NCBI GenBank assembly: GCA_914767715.1
Contig: OU612071.1
Span: 4,650,001 to 4,714,000 of the forward strand
DNA length: 64,000 bases
Reading direction: 5' to 3'
Source of the DNA: Membranipora membranacea
Taxonomy: Eukaryota > Bryozoa > Gymnolaemata > Cheilostomatida > Membraniporidae
Positions 22,566 to 34,860 of this stretch are shown here, in pieces (position 1 is the first letter of the stretch; the number at the start of each line of letters is the position of its first letter). The notes below the pieces were generated by a model. It did not search any database. It was not told where the DNA came from and was given only the letters and a program-made list of their open reading frames with translations. The translations under genes were made by a program, and so were the position numbers.

Positions 22566-23740
22566 TCATTTTGAAATCTGCAAGCAGAATAAATTTATGG
22601 CCAACATATTGGTTTAGATGTATGATTGAGCTCATCATTGTAATGAATTCGCTTTTGTTAGCATCAGGGGAAGATAAATTGATCCGATGATGTAGCCGTG
22701 TCGATTGTTTATGGAGGGTATTTTAATCCCAACCAAGTCATAAAATCTGGACAGTTTAATACTTAATTGACTTATCATAGATAGTTCATAAATGAAGACT
22801 ATACATAGAACGCATCACCACCTCCCCGGGTTTTGGTTGTATAATTTCTGTCACATCTAGCTTTGAAAATCCAGGCAAGTCAACAAGACCATCTGGAATA
22901 TCAGGGGTAAGCCATGTTTCAGAAACATAAAAAAATGTTAGTTGACATGAAAAGATTGAGGTTTTCATACTAAGACATCTCTTTATAGTGAACTTATGTT
23001 GTGATGTAGAAGTCTAAAAATTGTTGAAGGATGCAAGCTTCTTGTCAAATAGAGGGCTAATAGTATTCCATATGTGGTTTTGGTAGCAAAGACTTTGTTC
23101 ATAAATGTTAGACGAGTTTTTTGATGCTCGGTTTCTTACGCTTAGATTAGCAATTTTAGGTGCTGGGAGGGAAGACTTGAGTTTTCTCTACTCGAAGCCA
23201 AAGCTGATGCTTATGAAAAGTAATACCGTTGGCCAGTACATTTCCTAACTGTGAGTCATCCTTGAAGCTTACTTTTACAGTTTTTAGAGGGTTAGTGCCA
23301 TCTTTGGTCCTCATACGGTATACTGTAGCGCCTTTAATTACTGTTTGGACTCTTTTAGGAGCTCTTCAATGGTTATGTAAATACATACATTTTTGATGAT
23401 GCCAACATGTTGGCTTGGGTGAATGGGTCTGAATGGCTGTTGAGCCTTCAAGTGCTTCAGTTTTAATATAAGTAATGGTGGTGATAGTAAATTGGTAATG
23501 TCCAATATTGTCATGTCATTTGATGCTTTATTGACCGTTTCGCTATCTGTATTCAATGATTGATGATGATGTTTTTGAGTGCTGTGACTGTTGACCTTGT
23601 TGTGATGTCTGATTGCTGACTGAGGCTTTGAGTAGGGCAATGAAGCACTCCTCCAGCAAATACAAAGTGTTCGCTTCTTGTATCACACATCCAGTGCACT
23701 GTGACTGTACTTTGTAAGTGAAACATTGAAAGCGATGCAC
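22566..23740 (-). mobile_element. LINE fragment (ORF1 to partial endonuclease)
   Basis: On the minus strand, an ORF1-like region (Cys-containing GCVIQEANTLYLLEE, then a basic/Gln-rich linker, then an RRM-like block VKVSFKDDSQLGN near 23270) is followed by an endonuclease start SETWLTPDIPDG (about 22930-22890). It breaks off at 22566. The overlap with 26808-27076 shows it is the same family as the LINE at 24193-27076. The RT half is missing, so this is a 3'-deleted piece. Confidence 0.75.
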
Positions 23741-24438
23741 GAATTATGATGTCATAATTTTAAAATGTTGGTTACACCAATGAAACAACTTTAAGAGAAA
23801 ATCTAACACAGCATCTTAATTTTTGATGAGACTCTTAGCTAAGGCCCCTGTAGCTTCTTTAATTCAATACAATGATACACAGCTAGTCAAAATTAAGCTT
23901 AAAACTCAATATCGACTAGTCTGAAATGCTTATTGGCACTACTTGAGACTTGAAATACAGGCAAAATTTCCATGGTTGCGTTTACCAATAATTTAAATGA
24001 ACAATGGAAATCCAATCATGGCTTTTAAAATCTGACATGACATATGCTCTTCCAATGGTGGTGTTTTAGGCACTTTAGGCATTTGTCTTTGGAAACTTAT
24101 GCAGTGTTTATGAGTTAATCATGTTCACTGTCTTTCAACGGCTCTTATTTTCTGTTTCAGATGATCATGATTTGGTGTATAGTGCTATTAATTTATTTAT
24201 TTATTTATTGAGGTTTTCTAAAAGTTTATAATTAAAGCAAATTAAAAATAACTTGTTGACCTCATACACATTAACATAGATACAAAAAATGACTTGAATA
24301 AAAAGATATAAGTGGTAGGGTGTTACATACTATATAGTGTGTAGGATAATGAAAGCATGGTATCATAAATTGCATGAATAAGATGAAAAAAGAAAAGAAG
24401 AAACAGAGAGTGGCAAACAAAAATACAAGTTAACAACA

Positions 24439-25864
24439 TTAGGTGGGATTAAATGATAATGATTCATGAGGCTTGGTTGATTTAGTTACAAATGTATGAA
24501 AAATATTTAAAAAGGCTGATTTGCCTAGGTTTGATCTAAATGAGGGTTTAATTATTGCACAGTTGCTACGAAGTGATCGTGTATGTCTGTTTGATTTGCT
24601 AACGAGATGAAGTATGTGCTTGGATGCACGGCCTTTATGGACCCTCGATTTGACAAAATTGTGAAAAAGAAAATTCCTTCTACTGTGGAGAGTATGTAAA
24701 ATTAGGAGCAAGCGGCCAGATGTGACAGAAAATTGTTTGGGGGCTGAAGTTATGATTCTGATTGCTTTATTCTGTACTTTTTCTAATGTATCTGAATTTT
24801 TGGCTAAACCATCAAGGTACAATGATGAGCAGTATTCTACTATAGGTCTGATCAGTGATTTGTAAGTCTTCAATGAGTTTTCTACTGTCATGTATTTTTT
24901 TAGTTTTGATAACAAGTAGACCATTTTGTTTGCTTTAGAGGCGGTGGCATTAGCCTGAGGGGTTAAACTAAGTTCTGAATCAAGAATAACTCCAAGAAGA
25001 TTGAGTGAATGCTTGGATTCTATTTTCAAATTGTTTATTTGGATTTGGTAAAAATCTTCTACTTTCCTATTTGAGAAAATACAGTATTGAGTTTTGGATA
25101 AGTTGAGTTGAAGGAGATTGTTTGAATACCAATTCGATACTTCTCTCATCAATGACTCAGATTTATCCATTAAGGTATGGATATCTGTTGCTGTGCAGTA
25201 AATAACGGTGTCATCAGCGTAAGCGAATGCAGTTTTGTGCTTGTTAAGGAGATCATTGATAGCAAGATTGAATAAGATCGGACCTAGAACACTTCCTTGG
25301 GGTACTCCACATGTAATCGGTAGTGCACTGGACTGATCATGATCAACTTTCATGATTTGGGTTCGATGTGAAAGATAGGATGTAAATAATTTTGTTGTTG
25401 ACTCTGCAAAATTTAGTCGCTTTAGAGTGTGGATGAGTTGTCCATGATTTATAGTGTCAAATGCTTTACGTACGTCCTAAGACAGTGCACCTATGAAATT
25501 CGGTTGAGGGTTGTCTAGCGTTGTTCTCCAATTTTTGTAAAAGAGAAAGTAGTAACTGTTCACTAGAATGGTGCTTACGAAAGCCGAATTGTCGATCTGA
25601 GAGTATTCCATGTGTTTCGATAAAGGTCATAATTTGATTTTTCATATCTAGCTCAAACACCTTTGATATGATTGGCAGACTGGAAATTGGTCTGTAATTG
25701 CAAGGGTCTGTTTTATCGCCCTTCTTAAAGAGTGGGGTGACCAGGGCTGTTTTTAGGCAGTCAGGGAATATTGATTTCTTGTAGCATTCGTTAATGATCA
25801 GGGCTATGGGAAGAGCTAATAGGTCTGCAACAATTTGGTACAGGGAAGCTGGAAACATGGTCAA
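24439..25864 (-). pseudogene. LINE reverse transcriptase, frameshifted
   Basis: Two pieces. 25466-25864 carries the fingers (LVTPLFKKGDKTDPCNYRPI, FGFRKHHSSEQL). 24439-25353 carries ITCGVPQGSVLGPILFNLAI, an intact FAYADD box (about 25226-25209) and a thumb/C-terminal part ending at TAG 24441-24439. The first catalytic Asp region falls in the frameshifted gap between them. Only a couple of indels separate this copy from an open frame, so insertion is recent relative to the other LINEs. Confidence 0.85.
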
Positions 25865-25896
25865 GCCACCCCGTTTATTTGGTTTGAGGGACTTTA

Positions 25897-27076
25897 TCAG
25901 TTTGTAGATTGTTTCGCTCTCAACATATGTGAAAGAGAAACTTGGACCATGGAAAAGGTCAGGTTGTGGATCGATCTTAGGAATAAAAACCGTTTGTCCA
26001 GCGACCGTGGTGAGTATCTATTAAGGGCATTTGCCTTGTCAGAGTTTGAGGTGTAGGTAGAGTTTTGATAGCTAATTTTCTCGATTTGATCAGAGGATTT
26101 CTTCTTTCCTGTCAGTGATTTTAGGCAGGTGAAAAAACTTTTTTCATCGTTAGATAACGAGTAATTTATAAAGTCTTTCTTAGCATTCCTAATTTTATTT
26201 GTAACAAAGTTTCGAAACTTGTTGAACTGTTTGACTTGCGCTGTAGCTGGATTAGGTATATCCTTGAATACCCTCTTGTGAAATTTGTTTCTTAAATTAA
26301 TGAGATGCTGAATATCAGGGAAAAGCCACTGGTTTTTAGCCCCTCGCACTCTTTTTGTTATAACTGGAGCATGCTTGTCAATCAGGTCAGAGATAAAGTT
26401 TTCGATATTTTCCATGCGGTGATGCAATGATTTGTTCATGTCAGTTGCTGTTTGCAGTAGTGGAAGTTTCGAACAGTCATTATAAAATTCCTCATGATTA
26501 ATGCTGTGAATATTTCTGGTTCTAATTAGTTTGCGTGGCTGTTTTATAGCATGATGTTGATTAATTACTAAGTATGTGGCATAGTGATCAGAAATTGATC
26601 TATCGCATGTCAGGATCTTGCAACTATTAATGCTAATGTCACTGTTCACATAGTTGTGGTCTAATAAGATTTCTCTCCCTAAATGGCTAATGTATGAAAT
26701 CCCATTAACTTGCTGTAATAGCCCTGCAGACAAGAAGCTCTGCTCTAAATGTGTTTTTACGTTTGATGAGGAATTCCAATTAATATTAAAATCTCCTAGT
26801 AGTATAAACTTATGGCCAACATATTGGTTTTGATGTAGAATTGAGCTCATCATTGTAATGAATTCGGTTTTGTTAGCATCAGGGGGAAGATAAATTGATC
26901 CGATGATGTAGCCGTGTTGGTTGTTTGTGGAAGGTATTTTTATCCAAACCGAGTCACAAAATTTGGACAGTTTAACACTTAATTGACTGATTATAGAGAA
27001 TTTATATGAAGATTTTACAAAGAGCGCAGCACCGCCTCCCCGGGTTTTGGTTGTAGATTTTCTGTCATTTTCTGTC
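25897..27076 (-). pseudogene. LINE endonuclease (5'-truncated) and linker
   Basis: AP-type endonuclease lacking its first residues. GGGAALFVK near the start, GSIYLPPD, FILLGDFNINW and CDRSISDHYATYLV are the catalytic and structural motifs. It continues into the linker that leads to the RT (SFFTCLKSLTGKKKSSDQ). The frame is lost near 25900. Family-level function: nicking of target DNA for target-primed reverse transcription. Confidence 0.8.
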
Positions 27077-29459
27077 ATTAATGAGCTGTACAGCTGGACT
27101 ACGTTGAGTTATTTGCCTTTATCAGGATAACCCAATGTTCATTTCATCAATTTAAAATTTAACAAAACTCAAGGATCGTATTACATTACATATTTCTAAA
27201 TCATATATATATATATTAGTGAAAATGTTGCCAATGATTCTTAATTTCTTTGTATTATTGACTATCCATTGCGTTAAGATCACAAATTATTATAACGTTA
27301 GTTTGTGTCTTCTGCAAATTGTCTCACAATTAGATTGGTATTGATAAATAGACTAACCATTTTTCAATTTTACTGTTCAATTTGTGTCAAATTGCAGCCT
27401 GAGTATAGCCTCAATTTAAGGAACAAAAATGAAGTTAATTATATTATAGCGCAACTTAAATCATTATCTTTTATAGGCTTTCTCCTAATGATTATATGGA
27501 CACATAACCATTCACAGAAAACTTTGTGTGACATATGGCAGAGGATAGATTCAATCGGAAATGTTCTCCTCAGTGATCGTCACTCGCTCAAAACTACAGA
27601 CGGTACTACCACATCACTCATAGTAGGGTCTGCGCTGCAGTCTGGATACACTGAGGGTGTCAAGGATCAGGCTAGGTTTATTTTCATCACCTCCTTCATC
27701 CAGCTCACCGACACTAATGTTCTTGCAGTGGATCACTCACATCACTGCTTCAGGACTGTGGGTCGGTCAACAAATTCAACCGCTACATACATAGGCACAT
27801 GTGAGGTCAGAGGTTATAGAGATGGGACTGATGCACTGTTCGATTATCCGCAGGCAATAATAGAAGATCTAAAGAACCCTGGACATTACTTTATCACTGA
27901 ATCCACTGGAAGAGCTCTGAGGTACATGACAGTTAGCGGAGGAGAGAGAAATGTCACGACTCTGTACAGAGGATCGCTATCCTATTTAAATATGGCCCAA
28001 CAGAAATCAACAGGAGATGTGTACATAACTTATTTTAATGGTGTTGCTGTGTATGACTGTCTCAGTAAGACAGTGTCTAATTTGGCAGGATCACTATCAT
28101 CAGGATTTGTTGATGGAGTTATATCCGTTATCGGATTTGATCATCCACGCGGCATTGTATTTTTAACTGAAGACCTTATTTTAATTGCTGATTTCTTTAA
28201 CCACAGACTGCGATTATTAGATCTAACCACAAACACGAGTACATCAATCTGCTCTGGGATAGCTGGACGTTGAGATGGGAATGTTACCTCTTGTCAGCTC
28301 TTCTATCCTCGGTCACTTCTGATCATACATGACACCCTCTATGTCGGCGATTTTGAAAGAATTAGAAAAATACATGGTTAGTGAATTCAAATAGTAACAG
28401 GAAACTGTGGAGATAACAGATCTATCAACACAGGGAGAGAACCATCATAGGTTACTTTATGTCTAAATATGGTTTATTTATTTTCTCTCACTGAATTAAA
28501 GCTAGCTTGACTTAAAGCATCATTGGCAGTGATCATGTGAGTTCATTGCGCAGGAATCGAATAGGGTTTCCAATGGAAATATTTTACCAGTATAGGTTTA
28601 CTGAATGTCTGGCTCAGTTTGTTTATTGCTGTTCAATGTTTGCAATCTCATTATTCAGGTACTACTGCTTCTACTCCCACAACAGGACCATTGACTGGGA
28701 TAACAGAGACCACCCACACTGTTCATCAGACAAGTGTAGTACTCGATGAAACAACAACATCTAGGTCAACAACAGAGGAAATTCTCACAACATATGATCG
28801 CAAATCGACGAAAGGTATACTTTATAAGATGCAACGCAATTTTCTACACTGTGTTTATTATTATTAGTATAATTCCCCATATAAGCATCATATGTCCTGT
28901 GTGAATTAAAGTTGTCAATTAGTGCATATGATATTTATTTATATTGGCCAGTTTCAAAGCCTAATACAAGGCAATAGAACCCTGTGGGGATTAAAAGATC
29001 TCAGATAGCCTTATAGCTTGTTTTGAGTTAATTTTAAATAATGGTTTTATTGGATTTATCTCTCCATTTTATAATTTCTGGCTCAGTTTGCTTATTTGTT
29101 GTTTCACATTGTGATCTTATTATTCAGAAACTATTTTGACTACCACAACAGAACAGCCAACTGAAACAAGAGACTACCCAGAGGCCCATGCGCACAAGTA
29201 CATCACTTGAAGCAACAACAACCCACAGATCAACAACTGAGGAACTTTCCACAATATATGGTACCGATTCAACCAAAGGTATTCGCAATAAGTATGCAAC
29301 ACATCTACATAGTGTTATTGTTGTTATCCCCTGCACTAAGACCCAAGTGAAGAGAAATTTTTATTGATTTGTTTTTTAAATGAGCAGAAATACATTGTCG
29401 TGGATAATAGGATCCATTTGTTTTGTATTTATTGCACAAAAATATGATTTCATCATTAA

Positions 29460-29834
29460 AGGGCAACCAAGGTTTCAAACAACTTCTCATTGATGGCCAT
29501 TGATTAATAGCAGATTGTACCTTCTGCATGGGGAAAAAGACGAAATATAATTCGGATGATTATTCAGCCAGAATTCTTGTGAAACATTTCTTCCATCAGG
29601 CACTCAAACTCAGCTAAAAGAGAATACCACATAGCAGTTTCCTGTTCCTGTTATTATTTAGCCTGTGCTCTATAATTATTACAGCAAAGTCTTGGAACCT
29701 CCCCTAAACTGAAGTGTTACCCAGCTTAGAGTCAGAAACTACTTTGAGTTTTGCATCGCGTAATGCACAAAGCTGATGCTGCCCAGCATTATTTGCTACC
29801 CATTAATGCATTGCTGCGAAACCTTGGTTGCTCT
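29460..29834. mobile_element. TTAA MITE in copy A
   Basis: A 375-bp element with ends AGGGCAACCAAGGTTTC and GAAACCTTGGTTGCTCT, flanked by TTAA (29456-29459, 29835-29838). The paralogous site in copy B (49419-49422, ATCATTAAGGAAC) has a single TTAA and no element, giving a natural empty site. The same element, in opposite orientation, lies at 58747-59123. Confidence 0.93.
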
Positions 29835-31562
29835 TTAAGGAACTATTTTGACGATGACTGATCGACAAACTGAAACAACGGAGACTACCAACATGCTCCG
29901 ACGTATGATGCAACAACCAACAGGCCAACAACCACGGATTTTTCAACATTATATGGTACTCAATTAACAAAAGGTAATATGGATAAGTATGCTAAGCAAA
30001 TACTCAGCAATATTGTTATATTCCTTGTCCTAAGACCCTAGTGAAGAGAACTTATTATTTATTTGTATTTCTAGGTGAGCATCGATAAAGCTCTGTTGAT
30101 ATTTAGATTGCTCTGTTTGAAATTTACTGTACAACATAATGATACAATTGTTCAAGAACTCTTTTCATACCACAGCAAGATCATGATACTGAAGCAACAA
30201 ATATTATCATCAATGTCGAAAATTGAGGCCAGAATCTAAACTCTGTCTGGTCTGGTATCAGGTTTCCAATTTAATTATTTAATGACCTCTTGTAACTTTT
30301 CTGTAATCGGGACTAAAATTCCTCAAAGCAATGATATCATATATTACAGATGCGAGAACAACTGGCAAGACAACAGAACCTCCGATCTTATCAAACAACA
30401 GCATTATTGAAATCTCCGCTCCCGTTGCAGGAACAATAATTTTACTCGCACTGTTTATCTTGGTAGCTTACATAGTAAGACTGAGATCACAAACAAATTC
30501 TGCTACTCAAAGGTAAATTATAGTTGTATGGACAGGAAGAGGCCCAGTGAGCAGCCTTGGCAACTGTGAGAACTGAAACTAATTATAATCATCCTCCTCA
30601 TCTCAACCTTAGTTTTGTTCAACCTATGTTCAACAGATTGTCAGATGAAATTCAGTAAAAATGCTTGCACGCAAGCAGTGATGAGCTTCCAATGTCTTTA
30701 ACAAGCTAGGAAAGGAGATGACAGCACTCTACTGTAACAAATTCAAGTTTTGTTATGTGAAATTATGACACTTAAAGTCATGGTTAGAACCGATACGTCT
30801 GCTCTCAACACAGGATCTTTTGATTAAGTAGGTTATTAATTATTACAGTGCAGACAACTCTAACATAAGAATGGGCACCATTAGTGGGACTGCTGGAGGA
30901 AACCAGAACATGGCAGGTCATGAGGATAACCCAACATATAAAACACTCGATCAGAATACGATCGATGATCATGTCTAGAGCACAACAAAGTAAGTATACT
31001 GTGTTCACGGATACTATCAGTATCAATCCTGTTTGGGGTCTGTTATTCTGGAAATCAGATTACACATGAAGCTGATAAGGTGGTAAATTACATAGTTGTT
31101 CTTCTGGGGAGCGCATCGTTTTGTGTTATTAGGGTGTATTTTAGCTATATGAAACCCTTTGGAAATTTCAATCACAAGTAATCACAATTCTTAGGATGAC
31201 CCTCCCTTCTGTACTTTGACTGACCTTACTGACTAACTAACTCAGATTGGATTATCAAAATATGTATAATGAAGAAAGTCTCCTGTTGTTGCAGTCCGGG
31301 TGCAGATAATACTCAACCAATATAGTCTGAAAAGCATCTCTCTACTGGAAACCAAAACCCTAGCGAGGGTTCATATCTGTATCCTCGTACTGATCTAGCT
31401 GACAGTCAAATTTACAGCGAGCCAAATTATTGATTAAATCGCAGATAGAAAGCTGAAGGATTTTACAATTAATCTTGGTTGACTTTGTTCACTCACTCAA
31501 TAATAAATAATCATTTCCTAATGCTTTGAAACTGAACTGTGAAATCTCAACCGAAAACATTC

Positions 31563-31901
31563 TGAGCTTGTCTTGACAAGCTTCGTTCGGTGGGGGAAAC
31601 AAAACTTGTCAACCCTTGCATGCTCAATGTCAAGCTGTTTCGATTAAGGATTGTCCCCTCACGAGATCGGGGAGTTAACTTCTTAATAACACTAAACACT
31701 TAATATAGGGAAAGTTGTCTATTGGGTATGAGAGCTTGGCTTTCATATCCAAATTGATCAGTGTGATCCCGAAGTTATCTTCCCGATCTCATGAAGAGAC
31801 AATCCTTAATTGAAACAGCTCGACATCGAGCATGCATAATTGACAAGCTTTGTCAACCCCCCCCCCCCCCCCCCGAAGGAGGCTTGTCAATATAGGCTAG
31901 A
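31563..31901. mobile_element. Foldback MITE downstream of copy A
   Basis: Relative of the element at 18421-18810: CTTGTCTTGACAAGCTTCGTTCGG, a G-rich loop, a reverse-complement right half with a long C tract (about 31857-31874), and an end CTTGTCAATATAGGCTAG. It is shared with copy B (52347-52672), so it was present before the gene duplication. Confidence 0.8.
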
Positions 31902-33031
31902 ACAGAAGCAGACACTCAGTTTTCTTGAAACAGCTCACCGGCCACATTTTCAAACTTTCATACACCCTAAGTTTTCTACGAGATCAGTTATGAGATAAAA
32001 ACATTTACTATTAAAGTACATTATTACGTTTTTCTTTCATGAATACATCTTCACTCGCTTCAAATACCGCTATCAGTTTGACTTACAGATATCCTTATTA
32101 TTACTAGTCATGTTATACATACATTCAACCTCATACAACTTGCTCAAAAACTTGGTTCAATAGCTTTAATATGCGTCAAAATGTGCAAGTGAAATACTAC
32201 GGGGTTTGAAAATATGCCTTGGATGCCCACTTGGTACCATGGGCTTTAATTTTTCATTGATCTATACACTTTACTTATTCACTAGAGGTGAAATTCTGTA
32301 ATCAAAGATAATTCTATTGCGCAACAACTTCTTTGAATTGGATAGTTATTCATCATCAGTGTTTTATGTTACACTATTATATATTTTGGGTCAAATGGAT
32401 ATTATCTTTATCGTTGATGCTTGCACAAATAAAATGACTTTAATTAACAAATAAATATGAATATTTATTCATATACTGAAAGATGAATCATTTTACTAAG
32501 CGTTAGACACTTTTTTATTACCAAACTGTCAATGGGTCTAAGTAAGACATAACCTGCTCTGGCCTAAACATACTTAAATTGCATTGTTGTAAGAAAACCC
32601 TGCTAATATGATGCCCTTAGCCTTAATAACAAGGCAAGACATTGCAATGACACTCAGTTATTTGAAGTCAAAAATGCTCAGTTGTAGTTATCTCCTCCTT
32701 ACTTTTCAAAAATTTAAATCCTTCCCACAGTTTTTAATTCAGAATAACTACATTCGATCAACTGCATTGTTAGTCAGTATTAGTTAGCTAACTATTCATT
32801 AATTTTTGTTCTGCCAAAAACTCAAAATCTGACATAAAATCTCCAAGATCATGTTTTCTTGTTTGGGTACAATTACATTTTGACATGGTAAGTCACAGAG
32901 ATCTGGTTTGTTTTGGAGCATCAGTTTATCACATTATCTAAAAGCGCGCCTGAGTACATGTTTGAAAGGATTTGTTAACACATTTTAAAATGCGATATAC
33001 TTACTTTGTGTTTGATGATAATACAACTTAC
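31902..33031. other. 3' flank of copy A
   Basis: Non-coding. Identity with the flank of copy B continues to about 32580 (matching about 53352), which marks the 3' limit of the segmental duplication. Beyond this point I see nothing recognisable. Confidence 0.6.
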
Positions 33032-33189
33032 TACAGGTGGTTTGCATCACCATATTCCATCATAGATAATACAAGCCCCAGCTTAGTCTGATGACTTCCA
33101 TGGTCGTATCTCTTCACCTTCACATTGTTAGAGTACAAGTAGGACTTTCCTGTAAATACAAACCATCATTAATTACATCACCGTTATTA

Positions 33190-33395
33190 AACAAGAACAG
33201 AAGTCTTATGACAGAGGTATGACAGTGGTATGACTGTCGAATGACAGTGATATGACAGTGGTATGACAACTGTATGACACAGGGCTGACAGAGGTGTGGC
33301 ATAGGTATAACAGAGGTATGACAGTGGTATGGAAGTTATATGATAGTCATATGACAGCGGTATGACAGTTGTATGACATTGGTATGGCAGTGACA
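33190..33395. repeat. GTATGACAGTG minisatellite
   Basis: About 20 imperfect copies of a 10-11 bp unit GGTATGACAGT lie between the last two exons of the LamG remnant. The low-complexity minus-strand ORFs here (His/Ser/Tyr-rich) are by-products of the repeat. Confidence 0.9.
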
Positions 33396-34569
33396 AGTGC
33401 TCTATTTTGCTGAGTAAGTCTTATAGTGCTTATATTGTTTGGTTTTTAATTGTATAAACGCTAAACGAACCTGTTTCGTAGTTCTAGACAACAGGGATGT
33501 AGTTCCGCTTCCTGATCTTTTGTACACCAGTATCTGATGATACAGCGCCGTTAACTACCCGTCAGTCTCAGAGTAGTGAGTGTAGTACAGCTGTGTCTCG
33601 TCTGAGTGCTTCCAGATGTGTGGAGCACATGCGTCTCCCAGATCCGGAAATTTGGACGTTACTGAATTCATTAAAATACGATACCGTGACATTACAACTT
33701 CTCAAATAAATTGCTATTTAACATTTCATTTGAGAAGCCAAAGAGAGTTCTCTTGTTCCTCGTGAAATAGGATATTGATCACTCGGGAACCACTACTTTC
33801 ATCTAGCAGTCCAAACTGCTTCTTTTAAAACTTCCTTCCTCTCCCAGGACAAATCTTACCCATTTCCAGGCTTGAACCAGGCAGTAAATGTAATCCGTTT
33901 CCATTATCAATTCCTCCCAAAAGGTCAAAGGATTGTCTAAATAGATATGAAACCTCCAGGTTTTCCTGTCAGGAATAATGCAGATAACCCTTACCTCATA
34001 TGGTTAAAATTATCATGTTTGTGACTGCTCCCATGAGCTGTTAATCCCAAACAACCCAATGGGATCTTTTACAAAACTAATGGATCTAAAAAGACGATAA
34101 TTTTGTTAAACATAAGACTATTGAGCTATCTCGACAGTTCAATTTCCAGGATTCAGTGAATCTTGTTCTGCAGTGCTGAGTGTGACTCATAACATATATC
34201 ATGAGTGGCTGACCGACAACTAGTGAGAAAGACAATTACCATGAGGACCATTCTCGACTGAGTAGTATACTGAGCGATACCATTTTTGTTCAGTCCATCA
34301 GCTGCATTGTTTATACCGTGATAGCAGTTGATGGGCCAGTGAGTGAGAGCATGTGGCCATGGGTACAGGTATCTATACTCTACAATAAAACATGATCATT
34401 TGTTTTATGCATTTCATGCATTTTTCAAACACTGTTGAGCAATACTCAAGACAACACCATTCATTAATCTCAATACTGATATAAAAATTAGCCAGGGGGA
34501 GGCAATTTTTTTATGTTACTTATGATTCAAACTACCTCGTCACATCTATTATTCGTTAGTCTTGATTAA

Positions 34570-34860
34570 TTATGCCATTGAATAAGAGTAATGGTCATGG
34601 ATGGTGGTGTTAGCAATGATAATCATAGCTATAGTTGCATTATTTAAGTGTGAGAGGAGAGGTACCATATGATATAATATGGTAAGGTCTTCATTATAGC
34701 AAAGTGTGTTGCCCTCTAAAGTCAGATGTTTTTCATAACTGACAGCTAAATTTACAATGACAGGAAGAACTGCAAAAGTTTTCACAGAGAACTTCTGAAT
34801 ACCATCATACAAAGGATGATCAGTCACATTAACTACCAAAGATCCAACACAACTTTCACA
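34570..34860 (-). pseudogene. Possible CSPG/FREM-like repeat fragment
   Basis: Minus-strand ORF reading GSLVVNVTDHPLYDGIQKFS, then VLPVIVNLAVSYEKHLTLEG, then LTILYHMV. The order (beta strand, TDG-like turn, P-x-V, EG, L-x-Y) resembles a CSPG4/FREM extracellular repeat. It lies between LamG-remnant exons on the same strand and is bounded upstream by a stop. Similarity is weak and judged by eye. Confidence 0.25.

Larger units (their letters stand above)
24193..27076 (-). mobile_element. LINE inserted in copy A, nearly full RT
   Basis: Non-LTR retrotransposon on the minus strand inserted into the signal-peptide exon of copy A, with ATTAAT on both sides (24187-24192, 27077-27082). Copy B (46922-46974) is the empty site. 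The 3' end is an (AAAT)n-type tail next to 24193. It is 5'-truncated within the endonuclease. Two frame breaks (about 25880 and 25400-25490) divide the polyprotein. Confidence 0.92.
22437..31325 (+). pseudogene. NHL/mucin-like receptor, copy A (pseudogene)
   Basis: Direct duplicate of the gene at 45730-52109. Recognisable exons are 22437-22469, a signal-peptide exon split by a LINE (24124-24192 plus 27077-27110), 27477-28376 (NHL propeller), 28659-28814 and 29128-29278 (Thr-rich), about 29843-29973, 30350-30512 (membrane span), 30849-30989 and 31295-31325. Lesions are a LINE in the signal-peptide exon, TAA soon after the start of the propeller exon (ACATAACC for ACATACACC), TGA at about 28271, a 2-bp deletion in the exon at 29128, a deletion of about 16 bp and a MITE next to the following exon, and TAC to TAG near 30975. 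Copy A is therefore dead as a full-length protein, though individual exons remain well preserved. Confidence 0.88.

Noticed and set aside
27305-28273. 322-codon frame of copy A as an intact NHL protein starting at 27305
   Set aside because: The first 60 or so codons read intron 2; the true exon starts at 27477 and carries an in-frame TAA in the correct phase.
33190-33395. CRISPR-like array
   Set aside because: Units of 10-11 bp are contiguous with no spacers, and the context is eukaryotic; it is a minisatellite.
33760-33950. Minus-strand ORF with LTFWEELIMETDYIYCLVQAW as another LamG exon
   Set aside because: It is open for about 60 codons, but I could not match splice phase or a LamG strand pattern, so I left it out.
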